Shown piece by piece: positions 9,050 through 18,589 of a stretch of DNA of 54,825 bases. Positions within the stretch are counted from its first letter, which is position 1. Every line of letters begins with the position of its first letter. The position numbers and the translations under genes were made by a program. Source of the DNA: an uncultured Pelagibacteraceae bacterium (GTDB taxonomy: Bacteria > Pseudomonadota > Alphaproteobacteria > Pelagibacterales > Pelagibacteraceae); the NCBI GenBank assembly GCA_902624535.1, contig CACNYF010000004.1, positions 1-54,825 on the forward strand. The letters are read 5' to 3'. The notes beneath the pieces were generated by a model that saw only the letters and a list, made by a program, of their open reading frames with translations, searched no databases and was not told the DNA's origin.

Positions 9050-9799
9050 ATGACAAATAATAATATGATCTTTATAGCTAATTGGAAGATGAATGGAGAA
9101 AAAAGTCATATCTCTGGTATCAATAAAACCATAAAATTTTTAAAAAAATCAAAAAATAAAAAAAATCAAATAATTTACTGCCCACCATTTACCCTAATTT
9201 CATCGGTTAAAAATAAAGTAAAAAATACTAAAATTAAAGTAGGTGCTCAGAACCTTTCTCAATTAAATGATTATGGTGCATTTACAGGATCTGTAAATTC
9301 TAAATTAATTAAGTCAGCAGGAGGTGACTATGTTATTGTTGGTCATTCTGAAATTAGAAATCAGGAAAATGATATACTAATAAATAAAAAAATTCATTCA
9401 GCACTTAAAGAAAAATTAAAAGTAATTCTTTGTATTGGGGAAACTTACAAAGAAAAAAAAAATAACAAAACTCTCTCAGTACTTACAAGACAAATAACTA
9501 ATGCATTAAAGAATATAAAAAAAATTAATAATATTATTTTTGCATATGAACCTAGATGGGCCATCGGAACCGGAAAAATACCAAAATTATCTGAATTAAG
9601 AAAAAACTTTAAAGACATAAATAATATAATTAACAAATTGAAAAAAAATCAAAAATATAAAATTATCTATGGGGGATCTGTTAATTCTAAAAATGTATCA
9701 GAGTTAAAAAAAATTAATGATTTAAAAGGATTTTTAATAGGAAGTGCATCTTTGAGAGCAAAAAATTTTATTGATATAATTAAAAAATCAACTAATTAA
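9050..9799 (+). CDS. tpiA: Triosephosphate isomerase TpiA
   Basis: Interconverts dihydroxyacetone phosphate and glyceraldehyde 3-phosphate in the cytosol. 249 residues, full length. Motifs: ANWKMNG with the catalytic Lys near the start, VIVGHSEIR with the catalytic His, AYEPRWAIGTG with the catalytic Glu and YGGSVNSKN for phosphate binding. GHSEIR differs from the usual GHSERR and EPRWAIG from EPVWAIG, but no catalytic residue is lost. It diverges from the ppiD-like gene across 57 bases and is followed by secG after 5 bases, the usual alphaproteobacterial pair. Confidence 0.96.
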   Translation: MTNNNMIFIANWKMNGEKSHISGINKTIKFLKKSKNKKNQIIYCPPFTLISSVKNKVKNTKIKVGAQNLSQLNDYGAFTGSVNSKLIKSAGGDYVIVGHSEIRNQENDILINKKIHSALKEKLKVILCIGETYKEKKNNKTLSVLTRQITNALKNIKKINNIIFAYEPRWAIGTGKIPKLSELRKNFKDINNIINKLKKNQKYKIIYGGSVNSKNVSELKKINDLKGFLIGSASLRAKNFIDIIKKSTN

Positions 9800-9804
9800 A
9801 CTCC

Positions 9805-10104
9805 GTGGAAAATATACTTTTAATTATTAATATTGTTCTTGCAGCTATTCTAGTTGTCCTAGTTTTATTTCAAAAATCTGAGGGTGGCGCGTTAGGTATT
9901 GGAGTGTCTCAAGATAACTTTATGCTTTCAAGATCTGCTGGAAATTTTTTAACTAAAGCTACAGCAATAATTGCTACTTTATTTATAATATGTAGTCTGT
10001 GTTTAACGATTCTTTCAAGAGGTGAATTAACTCCCACAACATCAGTTTTAGATAAAATAGAGGAAACTGATGATGCTCCAAAGGTTCCAGATAGTAATAA
10101 TTAA
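9805..10104 (+). CDS. secG: Protein translocase subunit SecG
   Basis: Small accessory subunit of the SecYEG channel. It starts with GTG at 9805, which gives MENILLIINIVLAAIL. Two membrane helices at about residues 4-22 and 50-70 flank the conserved LVLFQKSEGGALG...RSAGNFLTKATA segment. Length 99 with an acidic, Pro-rich tail is normal. It sits between tpiA and pyrG, the standard alphaproteobacterial position. Together with yajC and secDF at the other end of the window it belongs to the Sec export system. Confidence 0.92.
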   Translation: MENILLIINIVLAAILVVLVLFQKSEGGALGIGVSQDNFMLSRSAGNFLTKATAIIATLFIICSLCLTILSRGELTPTTSVLDKIEETDDAPKVPDSNN

Positions 10105-10144
10105 CACTTTGAATTTTTAAGTTTTAGGTCTATAAGATACTTCC

Positions 10145-11767
10145 ATGGCGCGATATATCTTTGTCACTGGCGGCGTGGTATCATCACTTGGAAAAGGATT
10201 ATCCTCAGCATCGCTTGCATATCTGTTAAAGTCGCAAGGTTTTAAAGTAAGGATACGTAAAATGGATCCATATTTAAATGTTGATCCTGGAACAATGAGT
10301 CCTTTTCAGCACGGAGAGGTATTTGTTACTGATGATGGTGCAGAAACAGACTTAGATTTAGGACATTATGAAAGATTTACAAATATTTCATCAAAACAAT
10401 CGGATAATATTACTACAGGTAAAATTTATAGCGATGTAATAAAAAAAGAGAGACAAGGGGGCTATCTAGGTAAGACAGTTCAGGTTATACCTCACATAAC
10501 AGATAGAATTAAAAAATTTATTAGCAAAGACATTAGTAACGAAGATTTTGTAATTTGTGAAATTGGTGGAACTGTTGGTGACATAGAAAGTTTACCATTT
10601 CTAGAAGCTATAAGACAGTTCTCAAACGATCATGGAAGGTCTAGAACATTATTTGTTCACTTAACATTAGTTCCTTTCATGAAATCTTCTGATGAGATAA
10701 AAACTAAACCTACACAACATAGTGTTAAAGAATTAAGAAGTATAGGTATACAACCAGATATTGTTATATGCAGATCAGAGCAACATATACCTTTAGAGCA
10801 AAGAAAAAAAATATCTTTATTTTGTAATGTTGATATTGAAAATGTTATTGAGACTGTTGATGTTAGAACAATTTATGAGGCTCCAATTAGTTTTTATAAC
10901 CAAAAATTAGATAAACAAGTTTTAAAATATTTTAAAATAAGATCAAAAAAGAAACCTAATTTAAATCCATGGAAAAATATTACCGCTACTGTTCTAAAAA
11001 ATAATAAAGTAATTAACATTGGAATAATCGGTAAATATGTAAACTTAAAAGATGCATATAAATCTTTAGATGAAGCATTAACACACGGTGGTATAGCAAA
11101 TAATGTTAAAGTTAATTTGGTAAGAATTGAATCTGATAAATTAAAAAAAAATGAAATAACCAAAAAACTTAAGAATGTTTCTGGAATATTAATACCAGGT
11201 GGATTTGGTAAAAGAGGAACAGAAGGGAAGATTGCAGCAATTAAATATGCAAGAGAAAAAAAAATACCCTTTTTTGGTATTTGTTTTGGAATGCAAATGG
11301 CAATTATTGAATTTGCAAGAAATATATTAAATATAAAAAATGCCGGATCTACAGAGTTTGATAAAAAATGCTTTCCTTTAATTGGATTAATCCATGAATG
11401 GAACAGAAATGGAAAAGTTTTTAAGGGCACAGAAAAAAATCTTGGTGGAACAATGAGATTAGGTCTTTACACAGCTAAATTAAAAAATAATTCTGCCATA
11501 AAGAAGATTTATAAATCTAATATAATAAAAGAAAGACATAGACACAGATATGAAGTTAATAATAATCAGAGATCAAAATTTGAGAAAAAAGGATTAATAT
11601 TTTCAGGAATGTCACCAGATAATAAATTGCCTGAAATAATTGAGTTAAAAAATCATCCTTGGTTTATAGGTGTTCAATTTCATCCAGAGTTCAAATCAAG
11701 ACCATTATCACCACATCCGTTATTTAAATCATTTATAAAGGCTGCAAAGAACTGTCATGGAAAATAG
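10145..11767 (+). CDS. pyrG: CTP synthase PyrG
   Basis: Aminates UTP to CTP using glutamine and ATP. 540 residues with both domains: the N-terminal synthase begins [18 protein letters not shown] with the P-loop, and the C-terminal class I amidotransferase shows the nucleophile loop [11 protein letters not shown] and the His/Glu pair in VQFHPEFKS. The family usually has GICLGMQ; the Leu-to-Phe change is conservative. The first ~90 bases are noticeably richer in G+C than the rest of the gene. Its 3' end overlaps kdsA by 11 bases. Confidence 0.97.
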   Translation: MARYIFVTGGVVSSLGKGLSSASLAYLLKSQGFKVRIRKMDPYLNVDPGTMSPFQHGEVFVTDDGAETDLDLGHYERFTNISSKQSDNITTGKIYSDVIKKERQGGYLGKTVQVIPHITDRIKKFISKDISNEDFVICEIGGTVGDIESLPFLEAIRQFSNDHGRSRTLFVHLTLVPFMKSSDEIKTKPTQHSVKELRSIGIQPDIVICRSEQHIPLEQRKKISLFCNVDIENVIETVDVRTIYEAPISFYNQKLDKQVLKYFKIRSKKKPNLNPWKNITATVLKNNKVINIGIIGKYVNLKDAYKSLDEALTHGGIANNVKVNLVRIESDKLKKNEITKKLKNVSGILIPGGFGKRGTEGKIAAIKYAREKKIPFFGICFGMQMAIIEFARNILNIKNAGSTEFDKKCFPLIGLIHEWNRNGKVFKGTEKNLGGTMRLGLYTAKLKNNSAIKKIYKSNIIKERHRHRYEVNNNQRSKFEKKGLIFSGMSPDNKLPEIIELKNHPWFIGVQFHPEFKSRPLSPHPLFKSFIKAAKNCHGK

Positions 11768-12590
11768 AATTGTTAAGTGTCAGGATTTAAATATATCTAA
11801 CTCAAATAAAATTTGTTTAATAGCAGGACCCTGCCAATTAGAAACCGAGCAACACGCGCTAGATATGGCAGGAGAAATAAAAAAAATTGCAGACAAATAT
11901 AATATTGGATTAATTTATAAAACTTCCTTTGATAAAGCTAACAGAACAAGCCTTGATGGAAAAAGAGGAGCAGGATTAGAAAATTCGTTACCAGTTTTTG
12001 ATAAAATAAAAAAACAAATAAAAATTCCTGTCCTTACAGATATTCATAATGTAGAACAGTGTGCAATTGTTGCCCCTCATATAGATGTTTTACAAATACC
12101 CGCTTTTTTGTGTAGACAAACAGACTTATTAATTGCTGCCGCAAAAACAAAAAAAATCATTAATGTAAAAAAGGGTCAGTTCTTGGCTCCATGGGATATG
12201 GTTAATGTAACAAAAAAAATATCAGACTCAGGAAATAATAATATTCTAGTAACAGAGAGAGGAGCTAGTTTTGGATATAACACTTTAGTGTCTGACATGA
12301 GATCAATTCCTATAATGGCAAAGAATGGTTATCCAATTGTTTTTGATGCCACTCACTCAGTTCAACAACCAGGAGGTCAAGGTAATAAAAGTGGTGGACA
12401 AAGAGAATTTGTCGAACATTTATCAAGAGCTGCTGTTGCAGTTGGTGTAGCTGCAATTTTTATAGAAACACATCAAGATCCTGACAATGCCCCGTCTGAT
12501 GGTCCAAATATGGTTCCACTTAAAGAATTAGATAATCTTATAAGTCAGATAGTTCAAATAGATAATCTAGTAAAAAAAAATAATGTCTAA
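11757..12590 (+). CDS. kdsA: 3-deoxy-8-phosphooctulonate (KDO-8-P) synthase KdsA
   Basis: Condenses arabinose 5-phosphate with phosphoenolpyruvate to give KDO 8-phosphate for the lipopolysaccharide core. 277 residues. Motifs: [68 protein letters not shown] and the C-terminal SDGPNMVPL. It overlaps pyrG upstream by 11 bases and eno downstream by 8, in the order pyrG-kdsA-eno common in proteobacteria. It fits with lpxI and lpxB at the window start. Confidence 0.96.
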   Translation: MENRIVKCQDLNISNSNKICLIAGPCQLETEQHALDMAGEIKKIADKYNIGLIYKTSFDKANRTSLDGKRGAGLENSLPVFDKIKKQIKIPVLTDIHNVEQCAIVAPHIDVLQIPAFLCRQTDLLIAAAKTKKIINVKKGQFLAPWDMVNVTKKISDSGNNNILVTERGASFGYNTLVSDMRSIPIMAKNGYPIVFDATHSVQQPGGQGNKSGGQREFVEHLSRAAVAVGVAAIFIETHQDPDNAPSDGPNMVPLKELDNLISQIVQIDNLVKKNNV

Positions 12591-13842
12591 AATTTCAAAA
12601 ATTATTGCAAGACAAGTTTTTGATAGCAGAGGAAATCCAACAATAGAAACTGAAGTATTTGTAAAAGACATTAGTGCCTCAGCGATTTGTCCCTCGGGTG
12701 CATCTACAGGAACTTATGAAGCTTTTGAAAAAAGAGATACAAATAATAAAAAATACCTTGGAAAAAGTGTTTTAAAACCTGTTGAATTTATAAATAAGGT
12801 AATATCAAAAAAGTTAAAAAATTTTAATATCCATCAACAAGAAAAAATAGATAATTTATTAATTAGGCTTGATGGTACAAAACAGAAAAAAAAAGTTGGA
12901 GCTAACGCAATTCTTTCTGTCTCAATAGCTGTCAAAAAACTTTCATCAAAAATAAAAAAGATACCAATTTATAAAAATTTACTTGTAAATAAAAACTTCA
13001 AATTACCATATCCAATGATGAATATAATTAATGGTGGAGCACATGCAAATAACGGTCTCAGAATACAAGAATTTATGATCAGACCAGACAAAGCAAAATC
13101 ATTTTCAGAGGGTGTTAGGATATGTTTTATAGTTATCAATAAACTAAGAGATTTAATAAAAAAAATGGGTCATTCTACGTCTGTAGGTGATGAAGGTGGA
13201 TTTGCGCCTATGATAAATGATAATGAAAGTGCGCTAAAACTAATAGTAAAAGCAATAAAATTATCTGGTTTTAAAAATGGAAAAGATATAGTTATTTGTT
13301 TGGATGTTGCGGCAAATGAGTTAATAAAAAATAAACATTATTCAATTCATTCTAAAAAGTACGTAAATGTGGACAAAACAATTTCTGAATACCTAAAATT
13401 AATAAGAAAATATAAAATAAAATCGATAGAAGATCCATTTGGTGAAAACGATTGGTCTGCATGGACAAAGTTATTAGCACAAACAAAAGATAAATTGCAA
13501 ATTGTTGGTGATGACCTATTTGTTACAAATTTGGAACGATTAAAAATTGGTTTCTTGAATGTTTCAGCAAATTCAATTTTGATTAAATTAAATCAAATTG
13601 GAACTGTAACTGAAACATTAGAGGTAATAAAATTTGCAAAATTGATAGGGTATAAGACTATAATTTCTCACAGGTCTGGAGACAGTGAAGACACATTTAT
13701 TGCAGATTTTGCAGTTGGCACTGATTCTAATCAGATAAAAACAGGATCATTATCTAGATCAGAAAGAGTATCAAAATATAACCAATTGTTAAGAATTGAG
13801 CATAATCTTGGAAAAAAATCTAAAATGCATAATATTAATTAA
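12583..13842 (+). CDS. eno: Enolase Eno
   Basis: Interconverts 2-phosphoglycerate and phosphoenolpyruvate. 419 residues, close to the usual 425. Motifs: RQVFDSRGNPT at the N-terminus, GASTGTYEA, INGGAHANNGLRIQEFMI, STSVGDEGGFAP, the metal ligands in VICLDVAANE, SIEDPFGENDW and VGDDLFVTN, and the closing SHRSGDSEDTFIADFAVG. SHRSGDSED replaces the commoner SHRSGETED, a conservative change. The stop codon shares one base with the ftsB start. Confidence 0.97.
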   Translation: MSKISKIIARQVFDSRGNPTIETEVFVKDISASAICPSGASTGTYEAFEKRDTNNKKYLGKSVLKPVEFINKVISKKLKNFNIHQQEKIDNLLIRLDGTKQKKKVGANAILSVSIAVKKLSSKIKKIPIYKNLLVNKNFKLPYPMMNIINGGAHANNGLRIQEFMIRPDKAKSFSEGVRICFIVINKLRDLIKKMGHSTSVGDEGGFAPMINDNESALKLIVKAIKLSGFKNGKDIVICLDVAANELIKNKHYSIHSKKYVNVDKTISEYLKLIRKYKIKSIEDPFGENDWSAWTKLLAQTKDKLQIVGDDLFVTNLERLKIGFLNVSANSILIKLNQIGTVTETLEVIKFAKLIGYKTIISHRSGDSEDTFIADFAVGTDSNQIKTGSLSRSERVSKYNQLLRIEHNLGKKSKMHNIN

Positions 13843-14147
13843 TGTTAGATAAAATAAAAAAAAATTATTTTATTTTAATAGTAACATTTTTGTTTATTTA
13901 TTTTTTTTTCAATTTATTAGGTGGTGATAGAGGCTTAATTTCCTACATAAAAAAAAAAGAAATTTATGAAGATTTAAAAATTAAACAGAATGATCTACGA
14001 AACAAAATTCAAGATTTAGAGCATAAAAACTCATTATTAACTGAAAATATAGACCTTGATTTTATTGAAATTTTAATACGAGACAAATTTTTATTTGGAA
14101 AAGAGGGAGAGACTACATATATAATAAAACACCATGGAAAAAATTAA
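13842..14147 (+). CDS. ftsB: FtsB/DivIC-type cell division protein
   Basis: A 101-residue protein with one membrane helix at about residues 8-25, a predicted coiled coil at about 35-70 ([19 protein letters not shown]) and a short C-terminal motif region. This is the layout of septum formation initiator proteins that link FtsL and FtsQ. The place directly after eno is the classical location in proteobacteria. It overlaps lipA by 14 bases. Sequence conservation in this family is low, so the call rests on topology plus position. Confidence 0.8.
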   Translation: MLDKIKKNYFILIVTFLFIYFFFNLLGGDRGLISYIKKKEIYEDLKIKQNDLRNKIQDLEHKNSLLTENIDLDFIEILIRDKFLFGKEGETTYIIKHHGKN

Positions 14148-15057
14148 ACCAAGACATCCGGAAAAAGTAAAAAATCCAATAAATCCAATTAAAAAGAAAC
14201 CAGAATGGATTAGGTCTAAACTTTCTGATAGTAAAGAATTTTTTCTTACTAAAACTGTAGTTAATCAAAATAATCTTGTTACTGTTTGCCAGGAAGCAAA
14301 CTGCCCAAATATAACGGAGTGTTGGAGTAAACGACACGCAACATTTATGATTATGGGGGATACTTGCACAAGAGCATGTGCATTTTGTGATGTCAAAACT
14401 GGAAAACCAGAAAAATTAGATCCTTTTGAACATGTTAAAATTGCAAATGCAGTAAATAAATTAAAACTAAGACATGTTGTTATAACATCAGTTGACAGAG
14501 ATGATTTACCAGATGGTGGGTCAAATCATTTTAAAGAAGTAGTATTGATGACTAGAAAAAAAAATCCAAATACTACAATTGAGGTTTTAACTCCAGATTT
14601 TTTAAGAAAAGGTGAGTCTTATAAAACAATATTAGAGTCTGATCCTGATGTTTTTAATCACAATATTGAAACAGTACCAAGACTGTATGTCAAAGTGAGA
14701 CCAGGTGCTAGATACTTCGCATCCTTAGAACTTCTTAAGAATGCAAAATTAAATAATAAAAAAGTATTTACTAAATCTGGAATCATGGTTGGTTTAGGTG
14801 AAGAGAGAGACGAAATAATTCAAGTTATGGATGATCTAAGATCAGCAGATGTAGATTTTTTAACTATAGGTCAATATTTGCAACCATCAGTAAAACATCA
14901 TCCATTAGATAGATACTACCATCCAGACGAATTTAAAGAATTAGAACTAGTAGCAAAGTCAAAAGGATTTTTATTGGTTTCTTCATCCCCTTTAACGAGG
15001 TCATCCTATCATGCAGATGAAGATTTTGCTAAATTAAAACAAAACAGACTTAATTAA
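14134..15057 (+). CDS. lipA: Lipoyl synthase LipA
   Basis: Radical SAM enzyme that inserts two sulfurs into protein-bound octanoyl groups to make lipoyl cofactor. 307 residues. The auxiliary cluster cysteines are C52, C57 and C63 ([13 protein letters not shown]) and the radical SAM cysteines are C78, C82 and C85 (CTRACAFC). The C-terminal RSSYHADE serine motif is present. The start lies inside ftsB. In many alphaproteobacteria the pyruvate dehydrogenase genes and lpd separate ftsB from lipA; here they do not. The next gene starts 4 bases after the stop. Confidence 0.96.
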   Translation: MEKIKPRHPEKVKNPINPIKKKPEWIRSKLSDSKEFFLTKTVVNQNNLVTVCQEANCPNITECWSKRHATFMIMGDTCTRACAFCDVKTGKPEKLDPFEHVKIANAVNKLKLRHVVITSVDRDDLPDGGSNHFKEVVLMTRKKNPNTTIEVLTPDFLRKGESYKTILESDPDVFNHNIETVPRLYVKVRPGARYFASLELLKNAKLNNKKVFTKSGIMVGLGEERDEIIQVMDDLRSADVDFLTIGQYLQPSVKHHPLDRYYHPDEFKELELVAKSKGFLLVSSSPLTRSSYHADEDFAKLKQNRLN

Positions 15058-15061
15058 TTTC

Positions 15062-15499
15062 ATGCCAAAAGCATCTGTAACGCGACTTATAGAACGCGAT
15101 AAAAAAACACTTATAAATTTTGTTTTAGATATTGAAAAATATCCAGAATTTATTCCTTTCTGTATAGGTTCAAAGGTGTACGAAAAAAAAGAGGAAAAAG
15201 ATTATATTAATATAATAGCTGATTTAACTATTGGTAAAAGACCTTTTACAGATACTTATAAAAGCGATGTTAGATTTGATAAAATAAATGATCATATCCA
15301 TGTAACAAATATTGATGGACCACTTAATTATCTTGAAAATAACTGGAAATTTATTGAAAAAGATAATTTTACAGAAGTTCATTTCGATGTTGATTTTGAA
15401 ATTAAGAATAAATTTCTTAATATTATTATGGCTAAATCATTTCAATTTGGTCTTAATAAAATAGCAGATGCTTTTCAAAAAAGAGCAGAGAATTTATAA
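15062..15499 (+). CDS. COQ10/RatA family START-domain protein
   Basis: A 145-residue SRPBCC-fold protein. It has the family N-terminus in which an Arg/Lys-rich beta strand precedes LINFVLDIEKYPEFIPFC, followed by alternating strands and a long C-terminal helix (FGLNKIADAFQKRAENL). Homologues bind ubiquinone (COQ10 in mitochondria) or are annotated as the ribosome-association toxin RatA. In alphaproteobacteria the copy behind lipA is generally taken as a quinone-binding protein. The 4-base gap to lipA indicates co-transcription. The physiological ligand cannot be read from the sequence. Confidence 0.82.
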   Translation: MPKASVTRLIERDKKTLINFVLDIEKYPEFIPFCIGSKVYEKKEEKDYINIIADLTIGKRPFTDTYKSDVRFDKINDHIHVTNIDGPLNYLENNWKFIEKDNFTEVHFDVDFEIKNKFLNIIMAKSFQFGLNKIADAFQKRAENL

Positions 15500-15502
15500 C
15501 TA

Positions 15503-16531
15503 TTAAAACCCGCAAGCTTTTATGACGGCAGAACCCCATTCATTAACATGAGTATGCTCTGCTATCTCTGTGTGGTTAAGATTTCCAACCACAACAACAT
15601 TAATTTCAGGATTTTTAAAAGTTAACGCTTTATCATAGTAAGATTTTGTGTGTTTATAATGATTTTCCCATTTTTTTTTTCTTCTTTCTAACCATTTTTC
15701 ATCATCTTTTACTTTATTTACCCACATCAAATATGACGGATATGTATATCCTGGACCAGGAGTTTTGATTTCGTTACCACCGTACAAAATAGTTAATCTT
15801 TTTGCTAAAGAATTATATTTATTTTCAAAAAATGTCCTATCACAAAATTTACCTTTTTCTATAAATCTATACTGGTCTTCGTATAGCATGCAATTTTCAG
15901 GAGACATTGCCACATGTTTAGAATTTTTATCTTTTAAATACATTGATGTGAATAGTGGTGATGCGCCACCAGCAGAATGACCAACATAACAAATTTCACA
16001 ATCTTCACCCAATTCTTTTTTTGCTAGTTTTGTTAAGTGATAAAAAACTTCGAGTGGTTCTATTTGTTTGCCATATGCTTCTTTACGCAAAATTTCTTCA
16101 CTCGCATCACTAAAAGAACGCCATTGTATTGCTGTATCCTTTCTAAGAACACTATAAAAATTTATTGATTTAGATCCAAAAAAGTCTGCAATTTTTTGTT
16201 GATTTCTATTCGTTGCATACTTTCTACTTTTAATAGTTCCGTCGCCTTCGGATGCTAGTTTCTTATATTTTTGTCCAACTGCAGACCATCCGTGATTATA
16301 TAGTATTACTTTCTTTGAACCTTGCGATTTAGACTCAAAGTATCTCCATCCCGGTCCTTCACTTTCCTTTTCAACTAAAATAAAATTAGTAGGATCAGAG
16401 AATTTAGTTAAAGTTGCGTTTGGTTCTTGGAAATATTTTTCGTACGGAGTATCTGCATTAGAATGAGTGAAAAATAATACAATTATAAAAATACAAACTA
16501 ATTTAAAATTTTTTCTAGCAAATTTGAACAT
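15503..16531 (-). CDS. Secreted alpha/beta-hydrolase-like protein of unknown substrate
   Basis: 342 residues with a clear signal peptide (basic start, hydrophobic core at about 10-21, probable cleavage after SNA at about 26). The core looks like an alpha/beta hydrolase: VILYNHGWSAVG (residues 75-86, oxyanion-type HG), the nucleophile elbow GHSAGG at 184-189 with Ser186, and His320 in VVGNLNHTEI as the likely catalytic His. The acid residue is not obvious. Several cysteines (178, 181, 214, 230) could form disulfides. It could be an esterase, lipase or peptidase, and I do not recognise a specific family. The start overlaps the end of the CinA-C gene by 34 bases; no later in-frame start keeps the signal peptide. 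Confidence 0.7.
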   Translation of the reverse strand: MFKFARKNFKLVCIFIIVLFFTHSNADTPYEKYFQEPNATLTKFSDPTNFILVEKESEGPGWRYFESKSQGSKKVILYNHGWSAVGQKYKKLASEGDGTIKSRKYATNRNQQKIADFFGSKSINFYSVLRKDTAIQWRSFSDASEEILRKEAYGKQIEPLEVFYHLTKLAKKELGEDCEICYVGHSAGGASPLFTSMYLKDKNSKHVAMSPENCMLYEDQYRFIEKGKFCDRTFFENKYNSLAKRLTILYGGNEIKTPGPGYTYPSYLMWVNKVKDDEKWLERRKKKWENHYKHTKSYYDKALTFKNPEINVVVVGNLNHTEIAEHTHVNEWGSAVIKACGF

Positions 16532-16965
16532 TTTTCGACTGTGTTATATTGAATTCTATTTCTTTTTTTGCTTTTAAACAAATATTTATTAATTGAAATT
16601 TTACTACCCTTTTTTAAACCTATATATACAAGACCAACAGGCTTATCTTTTGTCCCACCATTTGGACCAGCAATTCCAGTAATAGATATATTAATTTTAC
16701 TTTTTGATATTTTTGATAATCCTTGCACCATAGCTATGCAACACTCAGGACTAACAGAGCCATACTTTTCTATGATTTTTTTGTTAACTTTTAATATTTT
16801 AATTTTAGCATTATTTGAATAAGTAACTAAACCCATTTGGAAATACTTTGAAGAACCACTTAATCTAGTAAATTTACTTGATAATAAGCCTCCTGTGCAT
16901 GATTCAGCTACAGACAAGGTAATATTTTTTTTAATTAATTTTTTATGCAGCTTTTCGAAATTCAT
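16498..16965 (-). CDS. pncC: CinA C-terminal domain protein (nicotinamide-nucleotide amidase, PncC type)
   Basis: A stand-alone 155-residue CinA_C domain without the N-terminal MocF-like part. Members deamidate NMN to nicotinate mononucleotide, recycling NAD breakdown products. The conserved VAESCTGG is at residues 19-26, followed by GLVTYSNNAKI, SVSPECCIAM and ITGIAGPNGGT...KPVGLVYIG. It shares one base with pgpA upstream, the standard alphaproteobacterial order ispDF-pgpA-cinA. Confidence 0.88.
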   Translation of the reverse strand: MNFEKLHKKLIKKNITLSVAESCTGGLLSSKFTRLSGSSKYFQMGLVTYSNNAKIKILKVNKKIIEKYGSVSPECCIAMVQGLSKISKSKINISITGIAGPNGGTKDKPVGLVYIGLKKGSKISINKYLFKSKKRNRIQYNTVEKCSNLLEKILN

Positions 16966-17456
16966 TAAAATTTAATACTTATTAAGTAAATTAATATCAT
17001 AGTATATAAACCTGCCATAATATCATCCATTATTATTCCAAAGAAGTTTTTATGTTCCTTATCGAAATAATTAACTGGAAAAGGTTTTACAATATCAAAA
17101 AATCTAAAAAAAATAAAAGAAAGTAAATAATATATTTCAACAGGTATACTTATTAGATTATGTGAAGAAAGGTAAACAATTAATATTAAAGGCATAGCTT
17201 GTCCCAAAACTTCATCAATTACAATTTGTCTAGGATCTTTATTTTCAAACTCGGTTTCTGAGTCCATTACTGCGTAAAAGGAATAAAAAAAAATTATAGA
17301 ATATAATATTAAAATATAATTTAGATTTTTAAATTGTAATACTTCGAAAAATATATAAAGGATTATTAATGTGCTTAATGATGTAAAAGTTCCAGGAATT
17401 TTAGAAATATATCCATTTCCAAAAAAAGTTGAAATTAATACATTAATTTTTTTCAT
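16965..17456 (-). CDS. pgpA: Phosphatidylglycerophosphatase A PgpA
   Basis: Dephosphorylates phosphatidylglycerophosphate to phosphatidylglycerol in the inner membrane. The motifs GNGYISKIPGTFTS, VIDEVLGQAMPL and IMDDIMAGLYT are the family signatures, and there are about three to four membrane helices. I chose the ATG at 17456, which overlaps the ispDF stop by 4 bases (ATGA), over the ATG five codons upstream; this gives 163 residues. The position between ispDF and the CinA-C gene is typical. Confidence 0.9.
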   Translation of the reverse strand: MKKINVLISTFFGNGYISKIPGTFTSLSTLIILYIFFEVLQFKNLNYILILYSIIFFYSFYAVMDSETEFENKDPRQIVIDEVLGQAMPLILIVYLSSHNLISIPVEIYYLLSFIFFRFFDIVKPFPVNYFDKEHKNFFGIIMDDIMAGLYTMILIYLISIKF

Positions 17457-18553
17457 TTTGATAAAGAACAAATTACTTCACAGGCAATAGCTTGTTCTTT
17501 TCCGATTATACCCAATTTTTCTACAGTTTTACCTTTTAAATTTATTAAATTTTTATTTACAGATAACAAATTTGATAATGATTTTATTATTTTATTTCTA
17601 ATTCTATAAACTTTAGGATTTTCACATATTAGGTTTATATCTATATTATTTATTGAAAAGTTATTATGATTTAATAATTTAAGAATTGGAGTAAGCATAT
17701 TCTTAGACCTTATATTTTTAAATTTACTTGAATTACTGGGAAAAAGTGTTCCAATATCGCTTTTTCTCATAGCCCCTAGCAAACTATCAATTATAGCATG
17801 GAGAATTACATCTCCATCAGAATGACCTTTAAGACCTGAATGAAAAGGAATTTTCACTCCCCCAAGAAAAAGTTTTTTATTTTTAATTAATCTATGTATA
17901 TCGAAACCTATCCCATAATACGTGTCTAATTTTAAGTATTTTAAATCGTCTACTGTTGTTATTTTAAAATTATTTTTATCTCCAAGAATAAATTTAATTT
18001 TCTTATTATTATTTAGGTAAAGACTAGCCTCATCAGTAATCTTTTCTTTATTATTTTTATATAATTTAAAAAGTTCTTTGAAATTAAAGCATTGAGGTGT
18101 TTGGGTTAATAAGATTTTGTCGCGATTTAAATTATTAATTTTATTATGATTTCTATATTTTACTGAATTTTCTGAATTTAAATAAGGAACTACAGCATAA
18201 TTATTTTTTAAATTATTTTTTAATTTTCTCAATAAATTTATTGATAAATTTGGTCTTGCAGCGTCATGAATATATACATTTTTAATTTTTTTATTCTTTA
18301 AAAAGCGTAATGCATTTTCAGTAGAATTATGTCTCTCTATTCCACCTTTTATTATATCTACACTTTTATATTTTGTTTTTTTAATTTTTTTATTTGTGAC
18401 TACTAAAATTCTTTTAAAAAATTTAGAGTCTTGAGCAACTTTTAAAGAATGCTCAAATAAAGGCTTATTTTTATACGTTATAAATTGTTTATTAATTTTT
18501 GATTTAAATCTCTTACTTTTTCCTGCACTTAATAATATAAAACAATCACTCAT
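17453..18553 (-). CDS. ispDF: Bifunctional IspD/IspF of the MEP isoprenoid pathway
   Basis: Fusion of 2-C-methyl-D-erythritol 4-phosphate cytidylyltransferase (residues 1 to about 205) and 2-C-methyl-D-erythritol 2,4-cyclodiphosphate synthase (from about 213). The IspD half has ILLSAGKSKRFKSKINKQF and VYIHDAARPNLS. The IspF half has GIGFDIHRL (metal ligands Asp218, His220), GLKGHSDGDVILHAIIDSLLGA (His252) and SDIGTLFP. The fusion is typical of alphaproteobacteria. The N-terminal half is unusually lysine-rich. It diverges from ntrY across 36 bases. Confidence 0.95.
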   Translation of the reverse strand: MSDCFILLSAGKSKRFKSKINKQFITYKNKPLFEHSLKVAQDSKFFKRILVVTNKKIKKTKYKSVDIIKGGIERHNSTENALRFLKNKKIKNVYIHDAARPNLSINLLRKLKNNLKNNYAVVPYLNSENSVKYRNHNKINNLNRDKILLTQTPQCFNFKELFKLYKNNKEKITDEASLYLNNNKKIKFILGDKNNFKITTVDDLKYLKLDTYYGIGFDIHRLIKNKKLFLGGVKIPFHSGLKGHSDGDVILHAIIDSLLGAMRKSDIGTLFPSNSSKFKNIRSKNMLTPILKLLNHNNFSINNIDINLICENPKVYRIRNKIIKSLSNLLSVNKNLINLKGKTVEKLGIIGKEQAIACEVICSLSK

Positions 18554-18589
18554 GTATTTATTTATAAATTTTTTATATATTCATAGTTT

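Noticed and set aside
10894-11430. Long frame antisense to pyrG
   Set aside because: It lies wholly inside a conserved gene and its product is a low-complexity hydrophobic shadow; no ribosome binding site.
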